From Gigantopelta aegis (taxonomy: Eukaryota > Mollusca > Gastropoda > Neomphalida > Peltospiridae), in NCBI RefSeq assembly GCF_016097555.1, contig NC_054699.1:4612666-4676665 (forward strand): a stretch of 64,000 nt of DNA, given 5' to 3'. The first letter of the stretch is position 1. The number at the start of each line of letters is the position of its first letter. Of this stretch, positions 57,101-64,000 are shown piece after piece. A model generated the notes under the pieces. It saw only the letters and a program-made list of their open reading frames with translations. It searched no databases and was not told the DNA's origin. A program made the position numbers and the translations under genes.

Positions 57101-60100
57101 AACATACACAGACTTGAACAGGATAATTTCCACAAATACTTTCTTCCCCACCCCCTCCCATTTGTGGTATGTGTAGCTCGTGACAATTGAAAATTATTTC
57201 TCTAGCGACATAAACGTGCTATGAAATGGAAGGTCATTTAATATGCTATAAATCCCACTGGTTGTTTTCAGATTTGCCTTTCTCCAGCCTCCGTGGTTGA
57301 TGACTTTTTACCTCTTGCCAACTCGGGGAACCACAAAGCCAAACAGCGGTGAGTGTTACTGTTTGTGTCCTGGTGCCCGTGACAACGGTATCAGTTTTTG
57401 TGTTTAACTCCACATTAATGTTTCATGTTTAGCTGTATTTCTCACAAACTGTAAAGTTAAAAGTTTGTTTTGTTTAACGAAACCACTAGAGCACAGTGAT
57501 TTATTAATCATCGGCTATTGGATGTCAAACACTTGGTAATTCTGACTCTTAGTCATCAGAGGAAACCCACTACATATTTCCATTAACAGCAAGGGATCTT
57601 TTATATGCACTTTCCCATAGACAGGAAAGCACATACCACAGCCTTTGACCAGTTGTGGTGCACTGGTTGGAACAAGAAAAAGCTCAATCAGCGAGTGCTC
57701 GATCGACTGAGCTAAATCCGGCCCCTCACAAACTGTAAGTCCTACATCAAGAATATAGATTGATAGTTATAGATATCAATGTCATCGTAATGAATTCTTT
57801 TTTAAATAAATTTTTTGTAAAGTTTAATTGAATGTTTTTTTTAAATAAAAGTTTTGATTAATTTTTAAAATAAAATTTCTTGTAAAGTTACATTTTTTAT
57901 ATTATTTGTTTAAACCTTGTATTTTGCTTATAGGCTTAGAAAAGAATTTTACTTCGCATATTTGTTTTCTGTTGAGTCACTCTAAAAGACTACCGGTACA
58001 CCAGTTCTGTTGCTTGAAAACCCTATAATATCTTCTTTTTTATACGGGGCGGGACGTAGCCCAGTGGAAAAGCGCTCACTTGATGCACGGTCGGTCTGGG
58101 ATCGATCCCCGTCGGTGGGCCCATTGGGTTATTTCTCATTCCACCCAGTGCACCATAACTGGTACATCAACAGCCGTGGTATGTACTACCCTGTCTGTGG
58201 GATGGTGCATATAAAAGATCCCTTGCTGCTAATTGAAAAGAGTAACCCATGAAGTGGCAACAGCAGGTTTCCTCTCTCATTATCTGTGTTGTCTTTAACC
58301 ATATGTCTGACGCCATATAACCGTAAATAAAATGTATTGAGTGCGTCGTTAAATAAAACATGTCTTTCCTTTCAGAGTGATTGCCATACCAGTTGCCTTC
58401 CGACATGAAACATCGGACAAGAAGTTACACTTGTTTGGTCATCCGAACATCCTGTATGTGGCTAATCACATGACTGGAAGACAGGTGTATGAGAAAGTTG
58501 ACGCACTCTTGCCGTATCCTGTTGTCTACACAATAGTCTTGACCGATGGGCAGGTTAGTATCTCCATTAACATAGATCATGTTTCTTTGTGGCATCATTT
58601 TTTCTTTTGTATCAAAGTCTTCTTTTTTTAACTTTTCTTTTAATCAGCCCACAGAGACTTTGTTGTTGTCAGGGATGGGGCCAAAGATGTGTCAAAATGA
58701 CTCTCTTTTTTTGTTGAAAAGATTTATGAATTTTTGGCATTAAAAGTTGTTAGTTTGATGAAAACTCCACTGTATATCTATGCGTGTAATTTGATTTGAA
58801 GGTCATTGATTGGGATCATCTTGGGGGGTAGGGGGTTGCATTTAGCTCAGTCGGTTGAGTGCTCACCTGAGGTGTTTGCATCACAGGATCGAACCACCTC
58901 AGTGAATCAATTGATTGAGCTTTTTCTTGTTCCAACCAGTGCACCACAACCGGACAAAGGCCGTGGTATGTGCTTTCCTGTCTGTGGCAAAGTGCATATA
59001 TAAAAGATCCCTTGTTGCATTAGGAAAATGTAGTGGGTTTCCTCTGTTGACTTCGAATCACAATTACCAAATGTTTGACATCCAATAGCCGACGATTAAT
59101 TAATCAATGTGCTCTAGTGGTGTCGCTAAAAATAAAAAAAAATAAAAAAAATTATCTTAGGGAAATTTAATGTAGAAATTATAATCTTTGATTCACTTTG
59201 TTAATAAAGAATCATAGCTCTGGTTAGAAATGTTAAATTAGCCATGCTAACCTACCATTAATCTTAAAACTGCACGATACAAAGCAATGGGGAGAAACCA
59301 TTTTCAATAACTCCCTTTTGTTTTCTCAAATGAGTAATTTGTTTTTAAAAAAAATAATTTTGGCTTATTTTAATGTTTCAATTACTCATGACCAGTAAAC
59401 AGTCTGAAATATAATTTCAGTTTAAAAAAAAAAATGGACTTGTTTTTATTGCAGGGTCTTCATTGCTCCCGGTGTATATATACAGCTCACTGCAGCGGCT
59501 GTGCCTTGGACCGAGAAGGGGAGGTAACTCTGCAGCCCAGCGACCATCTAACGGTGCAAGTCCAGAACATCCTTGATGATCAGATTGAAGATGTTGAGAG
59601 AATTCACGAAGATGAATCGATGGAGAATTTAAGACAGAACGAACAAATAACAATATACGACTGTTTTCGGGCTTTCACACAAAGGTACATTTAAGACATC
59701 CACTCACAGGTTTAGCACATCCAGATCCATTGTTTAATCAGTAGATAACGGGAAAATTATCTTTAAATCTTAAGTACAGAGCCTCACTTACATTGTTTTC
59801 GCTTCCTATATATTGTACAAGTTTATTTTACACAAGAATATATATGCCATGATTGTGGTATGTTCTTGCACAAAATAAACGATTGCAATAAATAGGAAGC
59901 AAGGTTCTGTATTTATTACATACCTTCTTTTACGTTTTACAAATCGGTTTTTAATTTAACATAAATACACTTTTTTAAATCTATGATCAATCCTCCTTTC
60001 ATGGATTTACTTAACGTTGACAATTATACTCTGCGGAAATCTTGTGTAATGTTTTAAATACGATGTGACGTAATCTGTAAATCATACATGACATCAGTAA

Positions 60101-61843
60101 CAAAACAACGCTAACTCTAGTAAAAATATAAAGGGAATTCCCCATTTACAAGTTCCTGTTCAGATCGCACTTATGTGTGATACAAGATAAATTTATCACA
60201 CGGTTTAAATTTTTTATCACTATGGTAAGATTGAATAGGCGCTGTAGATCCTGAAATTAATGTGATCATCATATTAATGCGAAAAATGCAAGTTTGTGTT
60301 ATTCGCATTAATAATAATATGCATTTATTTCTGTTATTGATTGTTAAAGTGTTGTGTGTTGATTTCAGTGAAGTTCTTGATGAACACAACCCGTGGTACT
60401 GTCCGCAGTGTAAGCAGAATCAGTGTGCCAAGAAGACGATGACCGTGTGGCGCTATCCAGACTGGCTTATTGTGCACCTCAAAAGGTAATGCTGGTTTAT
60501 AAAGTACCTCACACTCTTATTTTACATCTTAAAAGGTAACACTGATTTTAACCTTCTGACTAGGGGCGAGGCGTAGCCAAGTGGTACAGCGCTCGCTTGA
60601 TGCACGGTCGGTTTGGGATCGATCCCCGTCAGTGGGCCCACTGCGCTATTTTTCGTTCCAGCCAGTGCACCACGACTGGTACATCAAAGGCTGTGGTATG
60701 TACTATCCTGTCTGTGGGATGGTGCATATAAAAGATCCCTTGCTGCTAATTGGAAAGAGTAGCCCATAAAGTGGTGACAACAGGTTTTCTCTCTCAATAT
60801 CTGTGTGGTCCTTAACCATATGTCCAATGCCATATAACCATAAATAAAATGTGTTGAGTGCGTTGATAAATAAAACATTTCCTTCATTCCTTCCTTCCTC
60901 TTATTTTAACCTTCTGACTACTGCAGGTGAGATATCTCAGCCAACTTCACGGAAGTCAACAAACTGTACACTGTATACAGTAAATTGACCAATTCCATTT
61001 CCTGCCGTTTTGCACATTGCACACGGCACATACTGTAAATAATAATAGAACAGCAAATAGATTAATGGAGAGTAATAGCTAGTTTGTGGCAAGTAATTCA
61101 CTTGACAACAAAAGTGGAATGTCGTGATCATGTTCAGGATTCAATAGCTGATTGTAACAGCTAATTTGATAATAAATTTTAACGTTTTTACCAACAACAA
61201 AAATCATGCAATATTGGGATATGAATCGTAGTTTGTTTCCAAAACAAAATTCTGGTAAAAGCAATGGAAATAAATATTGGACATGTGGCAACAAATGCCT
61301 GTAAATAAATGTGGCTATCGATTTTTTGCCCAATTTCAATCAACATTAACTGATCTAAAAGATCATAAAAATAATACGAAGTCAAATATAAACTTTATTT
61401 TATGTATTTATAAAAAGAATTAAATGGATATATGTGAGTGAAATTTATAAATTTGTAAAAAAACCCACCCAAAAACACCCCACCAATATGTTTTTTTGGT
61501 GTGAAAAATCAATCCAGTAGTCGGAAGGTTAAAATACTGGACTGTCTAAGTTTTAAATGGAAGAAACCGACCTACCCTCCTAAGTTTTGGTTTTTGGCTT
61601 GTTCTATGAAACACACTATTTTAGGGGTTTTGTTTTTTAGGACCAAGTGTCTGTATTTATTCTTTTGTGTTGCTAATAAAAAATTATTGTTTTTCAGATT
61701 TGTCTTTCATGAGTTTTCCAGTCTGAAGATTGACGACCGAGTGATCTACCCGCACAAGAATCTAGATCTCAGAGATTTCATCTCAGGACCAGCAACTAAA
61801 GATTTGACCTATGACCTCTACAGCATTGTCTGTCATTTTGGAG
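44364..61843 (+). CDS. Ubiquitin-specific protease (peptidase C19), thirteen exons, 3' end not found
   Basis: Exons 44364-44544, 45303-45365, 48051-48322, 49363-50967, 53332-53425, 54147-54313, 55052-55717, 56400-56441, 57272-57348, 58376-58553, 59455-59684, 60369-60485 and 61698-61843 join in phase to 1279 codons. USPs are cysteine proteases that remove ubiquitin. The Cys box is YNLGNTCFMNAGLQC; next come QHDCQEFLALLLDTLHEQL, AWEDYIADNNSIV, QFKSTVVCFGCHHMSV and YLSLPIP. An internal ubiquitin-like stretch (VIFVPSNLPPVRYLLNMNKH to YAFEI) and the later CSRC...CSGC and WYCPQCKQNQ finger resemble the USP4/11/15 and USP32 clade. The His box begins with YDLYSIVCHFGG, and the GHYTAY-type end should be in the next exon. 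Two oddities: a disordered insertion of about 450 residues in the catalytic core, and a RING-like finger (CAICLEEL...CSGTFCQSC...CCPIC). ATG 44364 has a good context (gagatgg), but the frame is open upstream in the exon, so earlier coding exons are possible. Family certain, orthologue not. Confidence 0.9.
45303..45365 (+). CDS. USP exon 2
   Basis: 63 bp between tgctttcag and GTACAG: KHSSPVPKPFLELAHSKDIK. Phases match both neighbours. Confidence 0.8.
45438..45860 (-). mobile_element. SINE tail A interrupted by a family C SINE
   Basis: Outer element: ttggacgaaatactcaacac at left, resuming at ttagttatatggcatcggac after about 45705. Inner element 45464-45704 is family C in reverse. Nested insertion, inner younger. 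Confidence 0.75.
45861..46139 (-). mobile_element. SINE, head 1 + tail A
   Basis: Reverse copy from ggaaatgttttatttaacga to the head (taccattgggctacgtcctg). The 68-bp array starts directly at its head end. Confidence 0.8.
46139..47765. repeat. Tandem repeat of about 62-69 bp, about 24 copies, in a USP intron
   Basis: The unit runs aatagtctttaattacagtc, agaggcctaacaaagcaaa, atggtattatactacacatg, then a C-rich ccccacccc whose length varies. Subtypes (gtcagagg versus ggcagaag; tatcata, tattata, tagcata) are grouped. A divergent block with ccatattcctccacccac closes the right end. Confidence 0.93.
48051..48322 (+). CDS. USP exon 3, catalytic Cys box
   Basis: Acceptor ttttcttcag; DPSALYGSCGLYNLGNTCFM then NAGLQCVMASSPLVKFFLEE and on to DYRQ; donor GTAAAA. 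The nucleophile is Cys of GNTCF. Confidence 0.95.
48480..48890. repeat. About 145-bp tandem repeat, 2.5 copies
   Basis: Unit with gcacattaaaggaaatcctt, gtccgggccatatcttcctt and ttcatatagaatc(g/a)tc, repeated from about 48608 and 48764, plus a partial diverged copy at 48480-48560. Confidence 0.8.
49020..49165. repeat. Fold-back element
   Basis: Left arm aggatattaaatgagcttcc, catttcgtatcatgtttatg; right arm cataaacataatacgaaatg, ttactgagtttaatatccta. Arms of about 50 bp are near-perfectly inverted. Relatives lie at 16665 and 57190. Confidence 0.8.
49363..50967 (+). CDS. USP exon 4 with large disordered insertion
   Basis: 535 codons after ttgtttttgcag. It begins HDCQEFLALLLDTLHEQLSM and ends DKAWEDYIADNNSIVVQSFQ, GQFKST. 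Between them about 450 residues are Ser/Asn/Asp/Glu-rich, with short internal repeats (NSKTYQSALTSSANSKFSQS) and acidic clusters near the end. In related USPs this interval is about 40-50 residues. Confidence 0.93.
51385..51942. repeat. MITE-derived 33-bp tandem repeat, about 14 copies
   Basis: 51385-51500 matches the left part of the 29488 MITE (cagtgaaactctaaaccgga). From about 51500 the segment gaattccagtttacaaaggg, tccggttttgagg is amplified in 33-bp units. The right MITE end is absent. Units read GSGFEGIPVYK in one frame but are not a gene. Confidence 0.88.
51943..53285. repeat. 66-bp tandem repeat, about 20 copies
   Basis: The unit runs gtgtaaagtgtaacaatacg, aattataacagaatctacat, aatacacatatttaaacaaa, tacatt. 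Variants aacagaa/aacggaa and aatacg/aatatg are blocked. Short deletions occur near 52598 and 53150. Being 22 codons without stops, it keeps long frames open on both strands. The array ends 46 bp before the exon at 53332. Confidence 0.95.
53332..53425 (+). CDS. USP exon 5
   Basis: After tttcttttggcag: VVCFGCHHMSVMYEPFMYLS then LPIPRAMERQI; donor GTGAGT. The CxxC is the first pair of the USP zinc finger. Confidence 0.92.
54147..54313 (+). CDS. USP exon 6 (internal ubiquitin-like segment)
   Basis: After gtaattctgtag: VIFVPSNLPPVRYLLNMNKH then DNIEKLKKELLTVISRHDCD and on to SRIL; donor GTAGGT. Confidence 0.9.
55052..55717 (+). CDS. USP exon 7 (end of ubiquitin-like segment, spacer, start of RING-like finger)
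   Basis: 222 codons after tttatttacag: DDNILLRYVNDSSRKIYAFE, a Thr/Ser/Asp-rich disordered spacer, then RSCAICLEELSDSDLLVHSC and SGTFCQSCLE; donor GTAAAC. Confidence 0.9.
55826..56063 (-). mobile_element. SINE tail A, 5' truncated, with 13-bp target duplication
   Basis: Direct repeats agattgttatgga at 55813-55825 and 56064-56076 bound a copy that lacks its tRNA head, so it was truncated at insertion, as expected for LINE-driven retroposition. Confidence 0.88.
56400..56441 (+). CDS. USP exon 8 (42-bp microexon)
   Basis: Between cacatttcag and GTGAGT: MSMKHSSNTTYCCP, 14 codons in phase 0, contributing the CCP of the RING-like finger. Confidence 0.85.
56480..56680 (-). mobile_element. SINE tail B fragment
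   Basis: Tail B ttagtttgttttgtttaatg through gtcagacatttgataattat and part of the core; head absent. Confidence 0.7.
56890..57060. repeat. Cluster of short inverted and direct repeats (tatccc/gggata)
   Basis: The motif gggatacca(g/t) or its complement recurs about eight times, including atcccggggat and cccaccgggatacca. It can fold into several short stems. Confidence 0.6.
57272..57348 (+). CDS. USP exon 9
   Basis: After ggttgttttcag: ICLSPASVVDDFLPLANSGN then HKAKQ; donor GTGAGT. It completes the RING-like CPIC pair. Confidence 0.88.
57455..57724 (-). mobile_element. SINE, head 3 + tail B, 14-bp target duplication
   Basis: Direct repeats ctcacaaactgtaa at 57441-57454 and 57725-57738 delimit it exactly. 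Tail B left, core, head 3 right (gatcgactgagctaaatccg). Confidence 0.9.
58046..58372 (+). mobile_element. SINE, head 1 + tail A, abutting an exon
   Basis: Full copy: head gggacgtagcccagtggaaa, B box ggatcgatcccc, core, tail. Its 3' terminus (aaacatgtctttcctttcag) merges with the splice acceptor at 58375. Confidence 0.88.
58376..58553 (+). CDS. USP exon 10
   Basis: VIAIPVAFRHETSDKKLHLF then GHPNILYVANHMTGRQVYEK and on to TDGQ; donor GTTAGT. The acceptor tract comes from the SINE end. Confidence 0.9.
58838..59132 (+). mobile_element. SINE, head 3 + tail B
   Basis: Head 3 in the forward sense (atttagctcagtcggttgag, B box aggatcgaacc), core, tail B ending atgtgctctagtggtgtcgc. Confidence 0.85.
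59455..59684 (+). CDS. USP exon 11 (zinc-finger cysteines)
   Basis: After tttttattgcag: GLHCSRCIYTAHCSGCALDR then EGEVTLQPSDHLTVQV and on to YDCFRAFTQ; donor GTACAT. Confidence 0.92.
60369..60485 (+). CDS. USP exon 12 (second CxxC and HLKRF)
   Basis: After gttgatttcag: EVLDEHNPWYCPQCKQNQCA then KKTMTVWRYPDWLIVHLK; donor GTAATG. IVHLKRF across the junction is a USP hallmark. Confidence 0.95.
60545..61531. mobile_element. TIR element (MITE candidate) hosting a SINE
   Basis: Left attttaaccttctgactact and right agtagtcggaaggttaaaat are 20-bp inverted repeats with one mismatch. The left one is duplicated around the SINE at 60563, so the SINE landed inside the terminal repeat. Confidence 0.7.
60563..60902 (+). 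mobile_element. SINE, head 1 + tail A, 18-bp target duplication
   Basis: Flanked by attttaaccttctgacta at 60545-60562 and 60903-60920. 340 bp, complete: head gaggcgtagccaagtggtac, core, tail aaacatttcctt repeated. Confidence 0.93.
61698..61843 (+). CDS. USP exon 13 (start of His box)
   Basis: After attgtttttcag: FVFHEFSSLKIDDRVIYPHK then NLDLRDFISGPATKDLTYDL and YSIVCHFGG; donor GTGTGG chosen because it cuts where the family continues with GHYTAY. Without splicing a stop follows after VDS. Confidence 0.85.
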
Positions 61844-61856
61844 GTGTGGACAGTTA

Positions 61857-62152
61857 AAAATTTGTTTTGTTTAACAACACCACTAGAGCACATTGATTTA
61901 TTCATCATCGCTTATTGGATGTCAAACACATGGTCATTTTGACACTCACAGAGAGGATACCTGCTACATTTTTTCATTAGTAGCAAGGGATCTTTTAAAT
62001 GCACTATCCCACAGGCAGGATAGCACATACCACTGCCTTTGATATACCAGTTGTAGTGCACTGGCTGGAATGAGAAATAGCTCAATGGGGATCAATCATA
62101 GATTGAACGTGTATCAAGTGAGCACTCTACTACTGGGCTAAGTCCCGCCCCA
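61857..62152 (-). mobile_element. SINE, head 1 + tail B
   Basis: Begins 13 bp after the exon-13 donor: tttgttttgtttaacaacac, core, head ending ctgggctaagtcccgcccc. Confidence 0.85.
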
Positions 62153-62217
62153 TATGAACAGTTCTGTTTTGTTTTTCTTTTTAACTGTTTACAAATTGCA
62201 AGCTTTTATGTTTAAGC

Positions 62218-62466
62218 ACTGGTTGATGCACGCCCATTGGGTTATTTCTTTTTCCAGCCAGTGCACCACAACTTGTATATCAAAGGTGATAGTATGTGCT
62301 GTCCTGTCTATGGGTTGGTGCATATAAACGATCCCTTGCTACTAATGGAAAGATATAGCAGGTTTTCTCTCTAAGACTATATGTGAAAAATTACTAAATA
62401 TTTGACATCGAATAGCCGATGATTAATAAATCAATGTGCTCTTCTGATGTCGTTAAACAAAAGAAA
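62218..62466 (+). mobile_element. SINE, tail B with short head
   Basis: Core ttccagccagtgcaccacaa and tail ending tgatgtcgttaaacaaaaga; only the end of head 1 remains. Confidence 0.75.
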
Positions 62467-62639
62467 CCTTGTTTTCAGTCAATGAAGTATTGTCAAGATA
62501 TAGTGCATTTGCTTGAATACGGAAATCCACGAAACTCATATTTTTTGTCGAATGAAATTACAAGTCTCTTATGTTCGAATCATCTTATGTACAGGCTCGG
62601 TTTGCATCTTCAGTGAGGTCAGCTACAGAGAATAATACA

Positions 62640-62775
62640 TGAGTAGCCGTTAGATACCATTTATCTCACAACGAGTTGTCTTAAAATGTACCTAACGAGC
62701 GAAAGCGAGTTTGATTCATTTTTAAACAACGAGTTCTAAGATAAATGATATCTAACGGACACGAATGTGTTATTC
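62640..62775. repeat. Imperfect palindrome
   Basis: ccgttagataccatttatct and agataaatgatatctaacgg are inverted around a centre near 62705. The surrounding 62470-63150 sequence shows no USP exon that I can recognise. Confidence 0.65.
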
Positions 62776-63149
62776 TATTTCTTACATATCCTCAGAAACC
62801 AGCTTTTAAGCAAATTTTAACACATTTTTTTACTACAAGATATTTACAATCCTTTGCATTTGTAGCTGACTTGCACATCACAGATTGACAGGTTAACTAT
62901 GCATCACAAGGTAATCGACTTCCCTCGTGTTGTTTTTCATTGGATATATGGCATAGGTGACCTGGTCATCACCTAGGAGCAGCCAGTCATATGTCTTGAA
63001 ATCGTTAACACACGTACATGTGTAAACAAGTATGTGTTATCATAAATAATGAATAATGGTCTCACCAATGGGTGTGTAATAAATTTGTTTAATTAAAATC
63101 TACTCCACAGCTGGGATTCGATCCTACATCCAGATCATCTAATAGTGCA

Positions 63150-63273
63150 TTAACATTTCATTTCATTTCAACTTGTTTTCGTGCTTATATCCTGTTAAGA
63201 TTCAAGTATGCTGTCCTGGGCACACACCTCAGTTACCTGGGATGTCTGTTTAGGACAGTGGGTTAGTTGTTAA
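63150..63273 (-). mobile_element. Family C SINE, interrupted
   Basis: catttcatttcaacttgttt through gggatgtctgtttaggacag to gggttagttgtta, where the copy breaks. The next SINE segment (gtggttagtgagagagaag) resumes at 63671. Confidence 0.75.
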
Positions 63274-63280
63274 TTAAGAA

Positions 63281-63413
63281 TTGTCTGTTATTTCTTTTAC
63301 GTTCATCGGGGTATGAACCAACAAAATCATCCGTTAACTGTGAATCGGTGAAGTTTGCGGATGATTTTTTTCGCTCTTACCCAGATGAACGTAAAAAAAA
63401 AACCCACAGACAA
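63281..63413. repeat. Fold-back element
   Basis: attgtctgttatttctttta with cgttcatcggggt at left and its inverse (agatgaacgtaaaaaa, cccacagacaat) at right. Another copy of the arm (tttttacgttcatcgagaat) lies near 63570. Confidence 0.7.
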
Positions 63414-63670
63414 TACTTATAATTAAATTTGAATCATACTTAACAATAATAACACTAAGAGGTCATACTTTTGTTTTGAATTATTTTTGGTCCATAAACA
63501 ATAATGCTCAGTAAGACAACTTGCCCATATAAAATGATGTCATCAGATACGACGTTCCCTGACGACGTAATTTTTACGTTCATCGAGAATTGAACAAACT
63601 CCTGTTGCTAGGTCTGGACCAGTGGGATAACATATTACAATGAATGTACCGGAAATTTAATTATTTGTAA

Positions 63671-64000
63671 GTGGTTAGTGAGAGAGAAGAGGATGTAGTA
63701 GCATTACACGGTTAGTGAGAGAGAAGAGGATGTAGTAGCATTACACGGTTAGTGAGAGAGAAGAGGATGTAGTAGCATTACACGGTTAGTGAGAGAGAAG
63801 AGGATGTAGTAGCATTACACGGTTAGTGAGAGAGAAGAGGATGTAATAGCATTACACGGTTAGTGAGAGAGAAGAGGATGTAGTAGCATTACACGGTTAG
63901 TGAGAGAGAAGAGGATGTAGTAGCATTACACGGTTAGTGAGAGAGAAGAGGATGTAATAGCATTACACGGTTAGTGAGAGAGAAGAGGATGTAATAGCAT
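63671..64000. repeat. 37-bp tandem repeat, about 9 copies, running off the window
   Basis: The unit runs ggttagtgagagagaagagg, atgtagtagcattacac. It equals an internal segment of the family C SINE, so the array grew from that SINE. Variant gtaata copies appear in three of the units. Confidence 0.95.

Noticed and set aside
58046-58120. Candidate tRNA genes at SINE heads
   Set aside because: A-box and B-box-like motifs are present, but they are SINE heads: each is followed by the shared core and no clean cloverleaf with intact acceptor stem was found.

Overview
This is a repeat-rich, AT-rich animal nuclear window. I take it to be molluscan because nearly every spacer and intron is filled with tRNA-headed SINEs of a type I associate with gastropods and bivalves. 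That is an inference; the class is uncertain. There is one assembly gap of exactly 200 N (18804-19003).

Layout. (1) <1-4539, minus: an intronless open frame of at least 1513 codons with a RING-like finger, two B-boxes and a very long disordered tail containing two coding tandem-repeat blocks. It runs off the left edge. (2) 4576-12857: spacer with microsatellites, an AT-rich minisatellite, SINEs and a decayed Ginger-like DNA transposon (7117-8312). (3) 12882-14507, plus: an intronless RING/B-box/coiled-coil gene, divergently oriented to gene 1 and of similar design. (4) 17852-30178, minus: eight exons of PARL, the mitochondrial inner-membrane rhomboid protease. Phases join cleanly; only the first coding exon is unplaced. 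Its introns hold a 71-bp satellite, a 63-bp satellite interrupted by two tandem TIR elements, and a SINE swollen by a 47-bp tandem repeat. (5) 30200-44350: no host gene recognised. It contains an apparently intact Tc1-like transposon (35610-37101) nested in a SINE, and a segmental duplication (39975-42112) that preserves an empty site for a SINE insertion. (6) 44364 to about 61843, plus: thirteen exons of a ubiquitin-specific protease (peptidase C19), about 1279 codons so far. The catalytic Cys box is present, the catalytic core carries a roughly 450-residue disordered insertion, and a RING-like finger lies in the middle. The exon with the end of the His box lies beyond the recognised part. 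(7) 61857-64000: SINEs, a fold-back element and a 37-bp tandem array running off the right edge.

The host genes are functionally unrelated (two RING/B-box proteins, a mitochondrial protease, a deubiquitinase). The clearest system-level signal is in the repeats. SINEs combine at least three tRNA-like heads with at least two 3' tails around one shared core, and several minisatellites are internal segments of SINEs or MITEs that expanded in place. SINE and array sequence lies right against exons, in one case apparently supplying a splice acceptor tract.
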